A stretch of 64,000 bases of DNA from Rutstroemia sp. NJR-2017a BVV2 (GCA_002946415.1 NJPS01000059.1:496001-560000), one strand, 5' to 3'. Positions 35,801 to 48,696 are shown, counted from the first letter of the stretch. Notes: generated by a model from the letters alone, not told the origin. Program-made: numbers and translations.

Positions 35801-38800
35801 GCGAATGTGAACGGATATTTGAGTGCACGGCGGCAGGGATAAATTAGACAACCTTCTATGCGATAATGAATTAAACATTGAAAAGAATTCAAGAAACCCA
35901 TTAAGCAAATTGGCGTCGTGGTCCATAAGAGGGCCATGGAAGGTCTAGATAGATCTAGATTATTGCGGGTTCTGTTGAAGGCTCGAGGGTGGAAGAAGAA
36001 AAAAAGAAGTTCTTGATGTTATTCCTTGTCCGTCCGTGAAGCGAAATAAGAGATGGAGACCTCCGACGATGCCTGCCTATCGAACTATCCGCAAATCTGG
36101 AAATCGCCCGCGCGTTCCTGTCGCTATGCCACGTGATGATCTGAGACGAGATCCTCCAAAAGGCTGGGCTCGGAGGAGGCTCAAAAGGCTCAAAAGGCTC
36201 AAAAAGCTCCAAATGTTTCAGGATAGTTGAGCTTATTAAGATCATTCCAGAAATTTCCCCTTTGTTCTCAAGTTACTGAGGGTAGTCGTACTCAACGAGG
36301 CTCATCAAGTGGGAGTTCGGATTGGATTCGGAAGATCTACGTACACAAGAAAACAAGCATTGAGGAACTCCCCAAAAATAACTACGAGGTAAGGATACAA
36401 TGGAAAGCGATGCGCTGCACTACGCAGCATACGGTTACTGTTGTTCCTCCTAGATGTCTGCGGAGTATCGCCTGTGTTGGTAGAGCACGAAACGGCTCAA
36501 GTCTACGTCGCATGTTACAAATCCCAAACTCTGCTACAGTACGGCACTGCTCGAGTAGTTCACTACTCCGTCCCTGGCAATGTTGACATTTACTTGGCAT
36601 TCATCTGACAGAACGGCCGAGAAAGAGAAGGCGAAGGGGAAAGGGAGCGGGAAGGGAAAAGGGCCTCGGGTCTTCAACGTCTATTATCCGTAATTTGATG
36701 TCAGCCCAGCCCCGCTCCCTGCCAAGGGATAGGGAGGATGGAAAGGATGAAGGGATGAGTGTTATGAAATTCAGCCACAATAATAAGGTAGCATCTGTAT
36801 CATTCGTCAACCTTCCCCAGGTATATCTTCAACCCTTCTGCCCATTGCAATCGATTGGTTAAGAAGAATTAAGTGGACAGCGCCATCGCACGGAGGCAGC
36901 ACACGGAAAAGCAGCAAATCTCCTGCGATGCTGAATGACGATTGTGCTTAAGAGGAGTTGCTTAAGAGGAAACTAGTGTGCCGGTAGTTGGCTAGAATCT
37001 CGATGGATGAAGAAACATGGAAGAAGAGGTACAAAATCTTGGACACTTACCGTCTTCTGCGTTCTAACTACAAGTACCTTCTTTGAGTCTTGACGTAGAG
37101 GGCATGCACATGATGCACAACAACTGTCACCGCATATTTAAAGTACAGGAAACCTGGCTGGTATACGCTGCTCCGTCCTCCGTCCTGCACGAGTATGCAA
37201 CTAAGATTCGTGTACCTGACGCTATCCGACTAGCGACGATGATCTATCACGCTCATAAACTCATAAACGCCAATTACATGTTATGATTTGTATAAGCTGT
37301 GTGCATAACCTTGGGATAGCTTGGATAACCTTGTCGCAAGGCTGGAACGCCTATCGATCGGACGCTGCCTATCGTTGAAGAAGAGTAAAGCACAGGAGCA
37401 ATCGCGAAATAGCGAAATGGCCGAAAGACGAGCGATGCACAATACAAACAGTGCAATGCCTCCTTCAACAACAATACAGACCGCGACGTCGCGACTACTC
37501 TCATCCTTAAGGATTCCCCTTCCGCGGGCTTCCCGGACGGCTGTGGACGGCGACGCACTTCTGTCCCGGCGAAGAAGAGCGAGCGATCTCGACGTTTGGA
37601 TGATGCAGCACAACACAGCACAGCAGCATGAGAAACGTACGGAAAACAGAGTTTTCATTATGATAATGGATAGTATCATATCATATCAACGCATATCAAC
37701 GACGCAACCCGCCTTGGTTTCCACTAGAAGAAGATCCATCCAGCTTTCATCCTCCATCAGAGTCAGGGGAACTTCCTTCCTCTCGCGATTCCCCCGGTTT
37801 GTTTAATTTTCTTTCTGACCTGGGTGGTGACTGGGCCACCGAGTCCCCACACTCCTAATTCCAGTCGTCCAAGTCAATCCAAATCGGCAAAACCCACTCG
37901 AACTTTGGCAGACTCGCAGATCCACGCCAACCCATCCATCACCAATCTTCCAAGTTACCAGGTACCGTTGTAATCTCGTAGTTGTCGGACTGCTCCTTGC
38001 CCTGTGAATTGTGAATTGTGGATGCGCTCTCCTCCTGCTCTTTTCCTCTTTTCCTCTTCCAGTCGCTTTAAAGATTGTTTTGTCGATAACCGATCCCGCC
38101 GAAGAAGCTCGAATGTGAAGTTCCAATGTTCTACTCTGCCCATTATTAACTTAACTTATCCCAACTCCTTTCTTTCCCTTTATGAATGAACTGAATGAAC
38201 GAACGAACATCAGACGAAAATCTTTTTCCCCAAGACCTTTCTCAACTTCATCATCATCTTCAATTCATGATCCTTTTCTCTCCAAAAGTGGCCTCACTAA
38301 TACACAGCTTCTACAGCACTTCTTATTCTCAAAATTAATATTCTTTTTCTCTTTCTCTACGAAGTATTCTCTCTTTATTTCTCTCTTTTGAAATTCCTCA
38401 CGAAAAACGATCCATCACCGACATCCTCGACGCATTCATTACAATTTCATAATTCCGACAATTTCTATTGACGCCTGTCGACTCCCACTCATTCCAACCC
38501 AGCCTTCGATCAGGCAAAGCACGCAAAGCAAGAAGTCTTCGCAACCACCTCTCAGACTGAGCTGGTCATTTCTCGATTCCAAATACAAAAAAACCTTCGC
38601 AAACGGCCATTCCAAAAACCAGTTATCCATTCCAGGTTCTCAGGAAAAGCATATTTTCGAATAAGCTCTCTGGGTTCATTCGAAACGAACCCCAGACCGA
38701 CAATCCCACCCCAGGTCTGTACATATCTAGGGCCATAATCAAGGAGGACGGTATCATCTCATCTTTTTCGAAACATCATATCACATCATCAAACTGAATT

Positions 38801-38951
38801 GAATTGAATTCAATTCAGTCCGTTCACCCAGTCTATCGAGAGGATCGATAGATACAAATTCAATCTTTCAACAACACCAAGAACCGCCAAAATAGCTACC
38901 TTACAGAGATCCAACTTTCCCCAACTTCCATCTTTCGAAGATGCGAATAGG
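32842..38951. other. Gene-poor stretch of about 6.1 kb
   Basis: No supported gene on either strand; open frames up to 161 codons lack domains and coding character. The last 0.8 kb is CT-rich and is probably the promoter and 5' leader of the TBC gene. Small features include an AGGCTCAAA triplication near 36176-36205 and a GAATT palindromic run near 38798-38820. It could be decayed repeats or a lost gene. Confidence 0.45.
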
Positions 38952-38955
38952 ATGA
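38941..38955 (+). promoter_or_regulatory. Upstream ORF overlapping the TBC gene start
   Basis: ATG-CGA-ATA-GGA-TGA. The stop TGA (38953-38955) overlaps the main ATG (38952-38954) in an ATGA arrangement, which could couple translation by termination and reinitiation if the transcript starts upstream of 38941. Confidence 0.4.
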
Positions 38956-41198
38956 TTTATTCAAATGATTCGGGCTACCAATCTTCAATGCCTGGTTCAC
39001 CTCCCGAGCTAACGGGCTCGAAATCCTCCAAATCGTCCTCGATTCATTCTTCCTACCAATCTGACAATGACGATTTCCTTTCCGATGCGAACAATTTCGA
39101 GGAGATTGGACTCGACGATGAGTCCAGAACGGATGCTGAGATTGGAGAGTTTGCTGTGAAGATGTCGACCAATCCATATTCCTCTACATTCACGACCGAT
39201 CTGCGATCACAAGCCAAGCAACAAACCCGACCACCAATGTCAGCGCTCCAGACAAACAGTAGAGTGCCAAGGGACCTAACAGCAGCAACGAAGGGGAGAT
39301 CAGGATATCCGACATTGAGGTCGCAGATAAGGAATGCACCATCAGATGGATTGGCAATTGTGCCTGTACCAACGACGTCGTCCAAGAATAAAAGAGGTTT
39401 CACCAGTCCCAGCACTCCCTCGCTATCTACGACACTCCCTCGACAGCGAAGTTTGAGCCCGGGGCTTCAGAAAAGTCCAAGAAGCAGCCTATCAATACGA
39501 AGTGCCAGCAAAGGAAGAAGAGAGAGCTGGAACTCAAATCGAGAACGGAAATCTATAAAGGAGCTGGAGAAGGAATGCGATGATGATGATGGAGACGATG
39601 TGCCTGATGAATGTTTTTTGGAAAATGTGCCAATATCACCACGACCTCCACAAGAGCGAGCCGCCAGCGCAGCGCCATCTGCATCTACGAGCCCCGAGAG
39701 ACCCGCAAAAGAAAAGACCAAACCTCTTGGGAACGGGACAGGCGCCAAACCGGCGGAACAGGGAGAACTTAGATCACCAAGATCAACGATGACACGAGGA
39801 GCTACTACCGGTCAATACTCAATTAATGCTAATAATTATTCGAAACCACGAGCGAAGAGCTGGAATGAAGCTTTGTCTGAGCTGAGCCCGGAAGCGAAGG
39901 CTTTGACGGAAGCTTTGGAGGCACACGCAGAAGATGAAGAAAGGAGAGAACTGGATCCGAGCAATCCGCGCAGCTACATTCGCCCAGCCAATTCTAAGCC
40001 AAACAGAGTCCAATCATCTTTCGCCGAACTACCGCCTCTACGAAGAGGTGAGCTGATGATTGATCCTCTACCTATATCGGAAGCAAAAGAGGCCGTCCTA
40101 TCAAGAACGAGACCATCTTGGCTTCCTCCGAAGGATCCGGCTGAAGAAAGGAGACATCTGAAGCAATATCAAAAGATGATGGCCATAGCTGCTAAAGCTG
40201 ATCGTAATAGAGAATCAGTGCAGAGAAGCAGATCAACCTGCAGAGATGACACTGCAAGTTCATTACTACGAATCTGGGAAGAACATGTCCTACCAAATTG
40301 GGACGACGTAATTCGACAGCGAAGAACAAGGGAGCTCTGGTGGAGAGGAATCGCGCCAAGAAGTCGTGGAGCGGTATGGACTAAAGCGATAGGAAACCCA
40401 CTGGGACTGTCAGACTCGTCATACACAGCTGCTCTTCGAAGAGCCCAAGCTTTGGAAGCGACCATCAAGAGCGGTTCTCAGTTGAATGCGGAGGAACAGA
40501 GGAAAAAGAGTTGGCTGGACCAGATTGAAAGGGACGTCAAGCAGACCTACGCGGAACTGAGAATATTCCAACCCGAGGGTCCTTTACATGGGCCTTTGAC
40601 CGATGTCCTCAAAGCTTATTCCATGTACAGAAGCGACGTGGGATATGTTCCCGGAACAAGCGTAAGTCATCATTCATCCACAAATTCTAGCTCAGTAAAC
40701 TAACAGTAACAGACTATCGCTGCGATCCTCCTTCTCAACCTTCCTTCCGCATCGGCATCCTTCCAAGCCCTCTCTAACATCCTCAACCGTTCTCTCCCGC
40801 TCTCCTTCCACACCAACGACTCTGGCGCCATCTCCCGCGTCTATGACCTCTTCCTATCAACCCTGTCGCAAAAATCCCCTCGTCTCCACGCCCACCTTAC
40901 TTCTCAATCTCTCAATCTCAACCCAGATTTCTATCTCCGTGATCTCTTCACCAGCATGTTCACCAACGCCATCTCCCTCGATAACGCAACCAGACTTTGG
41001 GACGTCGTCGTTTTCGAGGGTGATGCTATCCTTGTCCGGGCGGCAGTAGCGTTACTAACGCATCTGGAAAGTAAATTATTTAGCGCGAAGAGTAATGAAG
41101 AGGTGCTTGGCGTATTAAGAGTCAAAGTTGAGGATTGGAATGAGGAGGACTGGATCGCTAGTGTTAGAGGAGCGGGAAAATCTTCCTCTTCTTCATGA
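38952..41198 (+). CDS. TBC-domain (Rab-GAP-like) protein, catalytic fingers missing
   Basis: Exons 38952-40661 and 40713-41198 with a 51-nt intron; 731 residues. Residues 1 to about 440 are Ser/Pro-rich and disordered. From about 445 a TBC domain begins: LWWRGIAPRSRGAVW, NPLGL, then the motif that in active Rab GAPs reads IxxDxxR but here is IERDVKQ (Gln531), and GYVPGTS where the usual YxQ Gln is Pro567. The 36-residue spacing matches active TBC domains, so the alignment is secure. The rest (RVYDLFLSTLSQKSP, NPDFYLRDLFTSMFT, ATRLWDVVVFEGD) is typical of the second half of the fold. The protein may bind a Rab or a membrane tether without stimulating GTP hydrolysis by the usual mechanism. Whether this loss is general in the family cannot be judged here. 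Confidence 0.85.
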
Positions 41199-42907
41199 TG
41201 AGTTGTGGATGTGTATATGTGGATTTTCTTAATTTTAATAAAACGGCTTTTGGGAAAAGGGAAAGGAATGAAATGGAATGGAAAAAAGGTGGTTTTTTGG
41301 AGATCAGATGGAAGGGCTTGTAGTTCAGATGGGTGTAGAGTTTGGTTTGGTGCAAATACCATATGATGGTAATGGATGGATGGGTGGGATAGATGATTGA
41401 GTTATCCCATACTATACCTAGTAGCAAACGGAATGGAAGATGTCTTGTCCGGTGAATAAGCTATGTGCATTTAATTGTGTGTTTGATCTTATATGATGTC
41501 TTGAGGGGTCTATGTCTACTGGATCACGAATAAATAGGTAAATGTCCAAAATATATATAATTGTAATAATCATTATTCCAAAATAATGTAAGAAGGGGAA
41601 GATATCAATCTAACTATACATTTATTTGTCATCTCATAAAATCTCTCGATATATTGAGAGTATAGAGAGAGAATACTGTATATAAGAAAGGAGATGATTG
41701 AAAGCGAAGAGAAGAGAGCGGCTTACCTAATCCAACCCCCTACCCCTCCCTCCTCTATCTCTCTACAACAGAAGCCCATCATTATTCCAAACTCTCTCTC
41801 CCATAAACTTATCAAAACAGATCTACTCTGCTCTATTCCATATCTAGACCATATCTCCGCGTTCTATACCAAGCAAGCGCGAGAAGAAAACAAAACAAAA
41901 GGAAAGGAAAATAAAACGTCGGTGAGTATTGTCTAAGTGGACTGCGCTGGACGGTTTCATCTGTCTCTCTTGCGACGAATCGCATTTTGGGATTTTCGTT
42001 CGGTTGTTGCTTGGGTTTGGGTTTGGGGGGGAGTTGTTTTTTTTTTTTTTCCGATTGCTGGGCTTGGGAGTGTTCGATTGCTATCCGGTAGTTGCTGTTT
42101 TGGGGGGTGGATAGTATAGTATGTGTATGGATTGGATTGAGAATGATATCTACTTTTCTGGAAGAGGTATGATTTTGGGGTTCTATATATATGTACTTGG
42201 GAATTTGGAAGCGGGGAGAGTTGATCCATTCTTCTATTCTGGAAAAAGTGCTGCTTTTAAGTCCAAGTCGACTCTTCCATTCCATCTTCCATCAAGTAAT
42301 CACAGAAGCAAGTTCTTCTCCCTTCCCCTTCCATAAATCGGGGCCCAAATCTCTTAACCGCACAGTTGACAATCCCCAAAACAATCCAGCCCTAACCCTC
42401 CATCACTCTTTGCATCATCACCATCCCAACCCCCCCCGATCTCACCTCTCCATCCGGTGTTTCTATCCCAATTCATTTACCTCGGTATCTATGACGCTGG
42501 GTGCTGTCCGGTATGGTATGGTGCGGAAGTTGAGACGAGTTTCATCCCTTACGCTTTGCGCTTCAGCCTCCTCCTCGCTCGCAACTTCATCTCATCTTGT
42601 CATGAACAAGACCCAAGATGGAGAATTTTTAGCCAATCGCATGGGAGTTGCGGTTTTTGCTTGTGGACAGCCGGTGTGGTTCTGCGGTTCTTGTGTGTAT
42701 CATTGCATAGTCTTGGTACTGAGGGAGCTGAGGGTATAAGTTGGATGGGTGGTCTCGTGGTGATGGATGTATTTTGGAATTGTTCTGTAGATTGGGATTG
42801 CTTTTTTTTTTCTTCTTCTTTTTGATTATTTGGTTATCGATCTATTCATATATACATCATCATCATCATATATACACAAAACTCCCCACCACAACCACAA
42901 CCCAACC
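41199..42907. other. Intergenic, TBC 3' end and cutinase promoter
   Basis: About 1.7 kb without a supported gene. A frame at 42191-42739 (182 codons) has no domain. It holds T-runs near 42040 and 42800. Confidence 0.5.
42847..42876 (+). promoter_or_regulatory. Duplicated TATA-like element upstream of the cutinase
   Basis: CATATATACA occurs twice (42847-42856 and 42867-42876), separated by a CAT run, 32-61 bp upstream of the cutinase start codon. One copy may serve as TATA box. Confidence 0.35.
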
Positions 42908-43894
42908 ATGAAATCCTCTCCCACCCACTCCCACTCCCTCCCTCTCCTCCTCCTTCTCCTCCTCCTCCCTCTCTGCACCTCCCTCCCCCTCTCCGCCCCC
43001 ACCGGCCAAAACATCACCTCCTCCAACTTCCAAGACAGCAAGCCCGCCTCCAAAGCCGCCGCCGGCGCTGCCGGCGCCTGCACCGCCATGACGGTGATCT
43101 TCGCGCGCGGCACCACCGAGCCCGGCACGCTCGGCACGCTCACCGGCCCCCCCTTCATCGCCGCTCTCTCGGCAGCCGTCGGGGCCTCCCAGATGTCCGT
43201 CCAGGGCGTGCCGTATCCGGCGGATGTGCCGGGGTTCTTGGCTGGGGGGGACAAGGGGGGGAGTGCGATGATGTGAGTTGTTTTTTCATTTTCTTTTCAT
43301 TTTCAAGAGGGTTGCATGCATACTAGAAGAGGAACAAAATGTTTAAAGTTGTGGAGTGTGCTTTGGAGTAGAGATACTGATCGGAGCGGATAATCCAGGG
43401 CATCTATGATATCCCAAACCCTCGCATCCTGCCCAGACACCAAAGTCGTCATGTCCGGATACTCGCAGGGTGGACAGCTGGTGCATAATGCGGCGAAGAT
43501 GTTGCCTGCGGCGACGATGGCGAAGGTTAGCTCGGTGGTGATTTTTGGGGATCCGGGTATGTTTTTTTTTATCTTTCCCTTTCCCGTTCTCCTCCCCCTT
43601 TCTCCTCTTTTATTTCTTTCCTTTCCTTTCCTTCCCGTCCAGTACAGTACAGTACTGGAACAGCACAGCACAGCACAGCACAGTATCGGAGAAAAAAACG
43701 GTCCTAATATACCATCTATCGGAACAGACAACGGCACCCCCGTGGCCGGCGCCTCGGCCGCAAACACCAAAGTCATCTGCCACGCCGGCGACAACATCTG
43801 CGCGCACGGCGACCTGATCCTCACGCCGCATCTGACGTACTCGACGGATGCGGGGGCCGCGGCGGCGTTTGTGAAGGGGGTTGCGGGGATGTGA
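42908..43894 (+). CDS. Cutinase family serine esterase
   Basis: Secreted alpha/beta hydrolase cleaving ester bonds of cutin or related polyesters. Exons 42908-43272, 43399-43556 and 43728-43894, with introns of 126 and 171 nt; 229 residues, phases consistent. The signal peptide is very Leu-rich (a run of eight Leu). Marks are FARGTTEPGTLGT, the nucleophile elbow GYSQGG (Ser), CHAGDNIC (Asp between two Cys) and HGDLILTPHLTY (His). The length is normal for cutinases (about 210-230). Intron 2 contains a pentanucleotide microsatellite. Plant-surface degradation fits, but saprotrophs also carry such enzymes. No regulator binding sites could be assigned. Confidence 0.9.
43661..43683. repeat. Pentanucleotide microsatellite (CAGCA)n in cutinase intron 2
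   Basis: Four and a half copies of CAGCA follow a short run of AGTAC units. The same pentamer, in the other orientation, forms a longer array at 51954-52003. Confidence 0.8.
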
Positions 43895-44246
43895 GGAGGA
43901 GCAGAAGCAGGAGCAGTATCAGAAGAAGGGGGGAATGGGGAATTTGGGGGGAAAGGGGAGAGCAGGAAAGGAGAAGGAGAGATAATTGCATTTCTACTAT
44001 CGATGTCATAGGATGTGCGGCTTAATATAAGAGAGGGGATATGCGATCGTGGGGAACTATAGGGACTGGGGCAAAAGGGAGAAGAAAGAAGAAAAGAAAA
44101 GATGATTATAGGAAAAGGGATAAAGAGTATATTATTGCAACACCAATCTACTCTTTAAAAAAATAAATATCTCATCTCGAATCTAACTAATCATCTAAAA
44201 CACCAAAACCATTTCCCCAACCATATAAATAAACCCAACCCTTTAC
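43895..44246. other. Short intergenic between convergent genes
   Basis: About 350 bp between the cutinase stop and the transporter stop, purine-rich then AT-rich; only 3' ends expected. Confidence 0.5.
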
Positions 44247-46336
44247 TTATCCCCCTCTCCTCCTTTCCCCTCCCTCTCTCCCCCTACCTTCCCCTTCCCC
44301 CCCAAACCCCCCCCTCCACTTCTCCCCCCAAAAAATCAAACTCCCCACCGGCAAAAAGAACAAAAACAACACCACGGCAAACGTAAACCAGGACCAGAGA
44401 AAAGAAACATGCTCCGCGAACGGCAAGGCAAAGTATCCGACTACGAAGGAGAGGCCGCGCGAGAGGTTGAACAGCGCGCCGCTTTCGGGGGTGCGCGTCG
44501 AATAGCAGTCGGAGGTGTAGGCGTAGAGGGTGGTGGAGGCGATTTGGAGGCCGAATACACCTAGGGCGGTTTTAGCGGAGGTGGGGTTAAATATAGAGGG
44601 AGGGGAAGGGGGAAAAGGTGGGGGATGTTAAGGAGGGGGAGTGGGAGGGGAAAGAAAATGGGCAAGAAATAGTGAAAAGAGCAAGAGGAAAGATCTCGGT
44701 AGGGTTGTGTGGGGAAAAGGGGGGAGTAGAAGTAGAAAAAGATTAGGTTTTGTGGCGGAGAGAGTGTGGGAAGGAAGAGGTGTGTTTGTGTATGTACATT
44801 GATGGAGTGGGGAAAGTAGACAATGGGGAAAGTAGGCATGGGAGATAGTAACGAGGTGATGTGTTTTGCAAAAGGACAGGGCTGTAAAAAAGACGAAACT
44901 TCATCTACCGACCAAGAAAAGTGCGGTGCACAAAACAAACATACCTATAGCAAGTCCTATCAATGGAACCACATAATGTGACTTCCCCACCGCCGCGCCA
45001 AAAACTATCAACCCAGCCGGCATAAACACTGCCGAAAGAACACAGAGATATAATCTATACTCCGGTTTTCTCACATCCCCCCTCGCACGCGCCATCCTAT
45101 ACATAACATAATCGCTTGCCTTCCCCGCACTGAACTCCCCCAGAATACTCCCAATCATGAGCGAAACACCCAAACAAGCACCGATCGGACCGCTCTTCAT
45201 ATTATAGTACTCGGTGTAGATAGTAGCCAGAGTGATAGCCGGGAGCACATTGATAAACGTCCACGCCCACGTGTAGTACCAGAATGGGAAGACGATGCTG
45301 GGATACTTGAGCATTTTGAAGGACTCGAGGAAATGCGAGAAGCGGAGTGAGTGGTTTGGGAGGACGTTGCCCCGGAAATCGAAGAGCAGTTGCATGTATG
45401 TGCGGGTGGTGGTGCGGGTGGAGAGGTAGACGGGGTCGCGGGAGAAGAGCGTTTCGGGGAAGAGGAAGATGGCGACGAAGAGGGATATGCTGGTGCTGAT
45501 TGCGCCGATCCAGTAATCCCAGCGCCATCCTAGTGATTGTCCTAGGTAGCCGCCAACTGAACAGTAGGTGGTTAGTGAGGGATTGTAGAAGGATGGTTGT
45601 TTGGATATACTCACTTATGGCAGCGACGTGAGCGCCATTCGTGACGAAAACGGAGTAGATCCCCGTGGCTTCTCCGCGCTGATGGAAAAAGAACATATCG
45701 TTCACACATGATGTGCCAACAGACATCATACCACCGAATCCGATACCACAAATGGCGCGTGTGCCAACAAGGGCAGGGAAGGTAGAGACACGTGCTGATG
45801 CAATACCTCCAACGATAGTCAACACTATAGCAAACAGGGTGATTGGTCTACGACCGTAGATATTCGTAAGTGGCGTATATATGAACGGAGAGAGACCTCC
45901 TAGAATGATAGATGTAGTTGTGGCATATGCCGCCGTTTTGGGATCGACATTCAGAGCATCAGAGAGGAGAACCAGACTCGGGTTGATAAGAGCGGAATTG
46001 TATGGTCCGAGAAAGGCCATGAAGCCTACCTGGATGAGAACCGCCCATTTGAGCCATGTTGGCCAATTCTATCATCGATGATCAGATCAGTAAGGATATG
46101 AGATTCCGATGGAGGGAAAGGAAAGGAAAGGGTTCGGTCGGCAATTGCGGGAGAAACACGAAAACCAAACCACTCACCAATGGATCATCTTTAAATTGAC
46201 TCGGTTGTGGCACCAACGGAAATCCATGTTGATCTAGCTTGATCTCCGTGGAGCTGCTGTCTTCGTCCTTTTCATAAATGGAAAGCTTTTGAGGCTCAAC
46301 GTCGAATTGGTCGATGGTTGAATTGTTCGTTGACAT
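44247..46336 (-). CDS. MFS transporter, DHA1-like drug:H+ antiporter
   Basis: Exons 46336-46178, 46068-45615, 45556-44945 and 44560-44247; introns 109, 58 and 384 nt; 512 residues with phases consistent. The N-terminus is hydrophilic. Motifs include NIYGRRPITLF (loop 2-3), CGIGFGGMMSVGTSC in TM4 and GAHVAAIIGGYLGQSLGWRWDYWIGA in TM5-TM6, written here in two parts: GAHVAAIIGG then YLGQSLGWRWDYW. FLFPETLFSR follows TM6. The last exon rebuilds VFGLQIASTTLYAYTSDCY and helices 11-12, then ends in an Arg/Gly-rich tail. The overall pattern resembles the Hol1-type members of the DHA1 family. The 384-nt intron is long for this window, and its pyrimidine-rich body contains no recognised gene. Substrate unknown; divergent from the Zn2Cys6 regulator by 2.9 kb. 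Confidence 0.82.
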
Positions 46337-47714
46337 GTTGTTGGAGTGGCAAGTCGAGATACTTCACCTTTGAATCACCCACCACACACGATGTACTGCA
46401 CCCCTGAATGAATGGTTGTTGGAGGAAAGTGAGCTTGAAAGCAATGTTGTGAAAATGAAGTTAAAGGGGTAGTTGAGCTACGTGCTCATCTCATCATAAA
46501 GTACTATGAGTCTCTACGCGTCAGGATTACTCATGTTCCTCTTGAGTTTGTTTGTCACAGTACAGTGAATGTACTGTACAACTGCAATGTTGTATCTTGC
46601 AGTTACGGACTCTGACTGGTCCCAGGAAGGAAAGAGCGTATCATATAACGAGAGTGAACTTTGAAGAGCAGGATACTGTATGCACCTGGTCAGAATTGGA
46701 GACTCGGGAGGGGGACGGCACGCCCACATACCTCTTTGAGAGATCCGATCTCAAAAGGACCCGAGGAATTGGTCGAGTGAGACCGATGAGGTACTTGATG
46801 TATGTACCGGACGGAGGATTCAAAACAAGCGGGACGGGACGAACGGTATGAACGGTACGGCAACAACGGTATTGCAAGTAAGATTACCGATATGTACTTG
46901 GTAGTAGGGCGAGACAAGGGGATTGTGAGGGTGAGCACCTTTTTTTTCTATGTGGAGTTATGCCGACTTTAGTGCATGTGTGTGCAGTAGGTATAAAGAG
47001 ATGGGGAGAGGTCGTTCTCGAACAGTCGAATTGTGTGAGTGTTTGAATGGGCTCATTCCATCAGTTAGTTCTATAGTTCTAAGGGATGGGAAGGGAAGGA
47101 AGGGAGGGGAAGGGATGTTAGGGTTGAGACAAGTTTTATCTCTCCGATTTCCACCTTTATTTTGCCAGAATGCCAATATGCCAATATCTGCTAAGTTATG
47201 ATTTCCATGCCCAAGACTTTTTTCCAAGTTTTGCCCTACGACACGAAGCACAAGCACTGCAACTTACGGAAGGACCAGAAGAGAAGTTACTATGCAGACT
47301 GCAGATGTGAGCTTGTCTGTTATTGCGGCAACTGGGCGTTCCTGGTGAAGAAATGGTTGAAATGAATAAATTGGGGGCCGTCGGGGCATCGATCTCCAGG
47401 CGATTCTCAGGAATTGTGGCCAAGCCCCGAGCTGATTTGCTCATGGATGCAAATTTTTGGAAAATACTTTAAAGAAGAAAGGGCCTGCGCACACGCTGTG
47501 GAGCTTGCCAAGGGACTGACGGTCGGTCTTGGGAGAAAAAGCAGCGAGAGGCTAAAAGCGGCGGGAATTAGAAATCTTGATTGCTTTTTTGCGAGCATCA
47601 AGGTATCAGGTGCGGTGCTGGGCCGGGGTCGAGGCCAGAGAGGCAGGCATCGAGGCAGGGTCAGCATGTTTGCCCCAAGCTGTCGGTAACGGTCGCCGGT
47701 ACTTTGGAGGACGC

Positions 47715-47746
47715 ATTCCATTCATTCCATTCATTCCATTCATTCC
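47715..47746. repeat. Nine-base tandem repeat ATTCCATTC
   Basis: Three full copies plus five bases, perfect. Confidence 0.85.
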
Positions 47747-48005
47747 CTTTCTCCGCTGATTCGGAAGGGAGAAAGCAGACACAAGTGGAGAGACGGCCGG
47801 ATATAATTCCTACAAGAAGATAATACCCGGCAACTGAGGAAGAATCAATTTTCTGCTCGGCAAAAAATACCACATCTATCCATAGCGTGAGAGTAATAAA
47901 GTACAATAATGCCTTCCTTCCTGATTGGCCCGAGGGAAAGGCCTGGCTTGCTTTTGGCGTTCTTGTCGGGGGACCTTGGCTAGAGCCTAGATGGCGAAGA
48001 TAGAG

Positions 48006-48045
48006 GATGGGCGATGGGCGATGGACGATGGACGATGGACGATGG
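48006..48045. repeat. Seven-base tandem repeat GATGGRC
   Basis: Two copies of GATGGGC followed by three of GATGGAC and a partial copy. Confidence 0.85.
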
Positions 48046-48662
48046 CGCCATGGTTAGGTTTGGCTAGGATACGTCAAGCACTTCATCTCTGAGGACGGCG
48101 CCAATCAATGTTTGATGCAAGCAGCTGGCGTATCGATAGTTGAGTATATACTTCTTCGTGTAGCTATTTGCAGCACAGCCGCACCTGATTTTGACTTCTG
48201 TGGTTGCTGGTGGTGGTGCTCACTTCAACCCTGACGAGCGCTATGCTTTCCCGTAGTCAGAACCCAGAACCTCAGAACCTGGAAATCCCCAACTTTCCAG
48301 CTCCCAGGGAAAACATTGCGAACCCTCTCGCCAACTCCCAGCTCCCAGCTCCCAACTCCCAGTGGTATTTCAGTCCTTCCGTATCGGTGTGCATGATTGC
48401 ATGCATGCGTGGTGGAATAACCCAATCAGCAGCGATCGACCCCAACTCCACTTCTTTCCCCGGCCTTGTCCATTTCCCATTTGCATCTTAAAAGTGCCCT
48501 CGCACGGTTAAAGGGTCTGCATGCGAATTGCCTATGGGTACTCCTAAGTCCTGATAATCTTGATCTCGAAACTTGCCGACGGAAACATCTGCCTGCAACG
48601 GGAAACTCTGCGCCTACTCCTAATAAACCCATAGACACTACCAGAGCCAAAGTCCATCCATT

Positions 48663-48696
48663 GATACTCGATACTCGATACTCGATACTCGATACT
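48663..48696. repeat. Seven-base tandem repeat GATACTC
   Basis: Four perfect copies plus a partial fifth, about 530 bp upstream of the regulator start. Confidence 0.85.

Noticed and set aside
37321..37806. 161-codon frame in the gene-poor block
   Set aside because: Overlaps open frames on the other strand and shows no conserved pattern.
42191..42739. 182-codon plus-strand frame before the cutinase
   Set aside because: No domain, low coding character, and the first codon is not supported; probably untranslated or intergenic.
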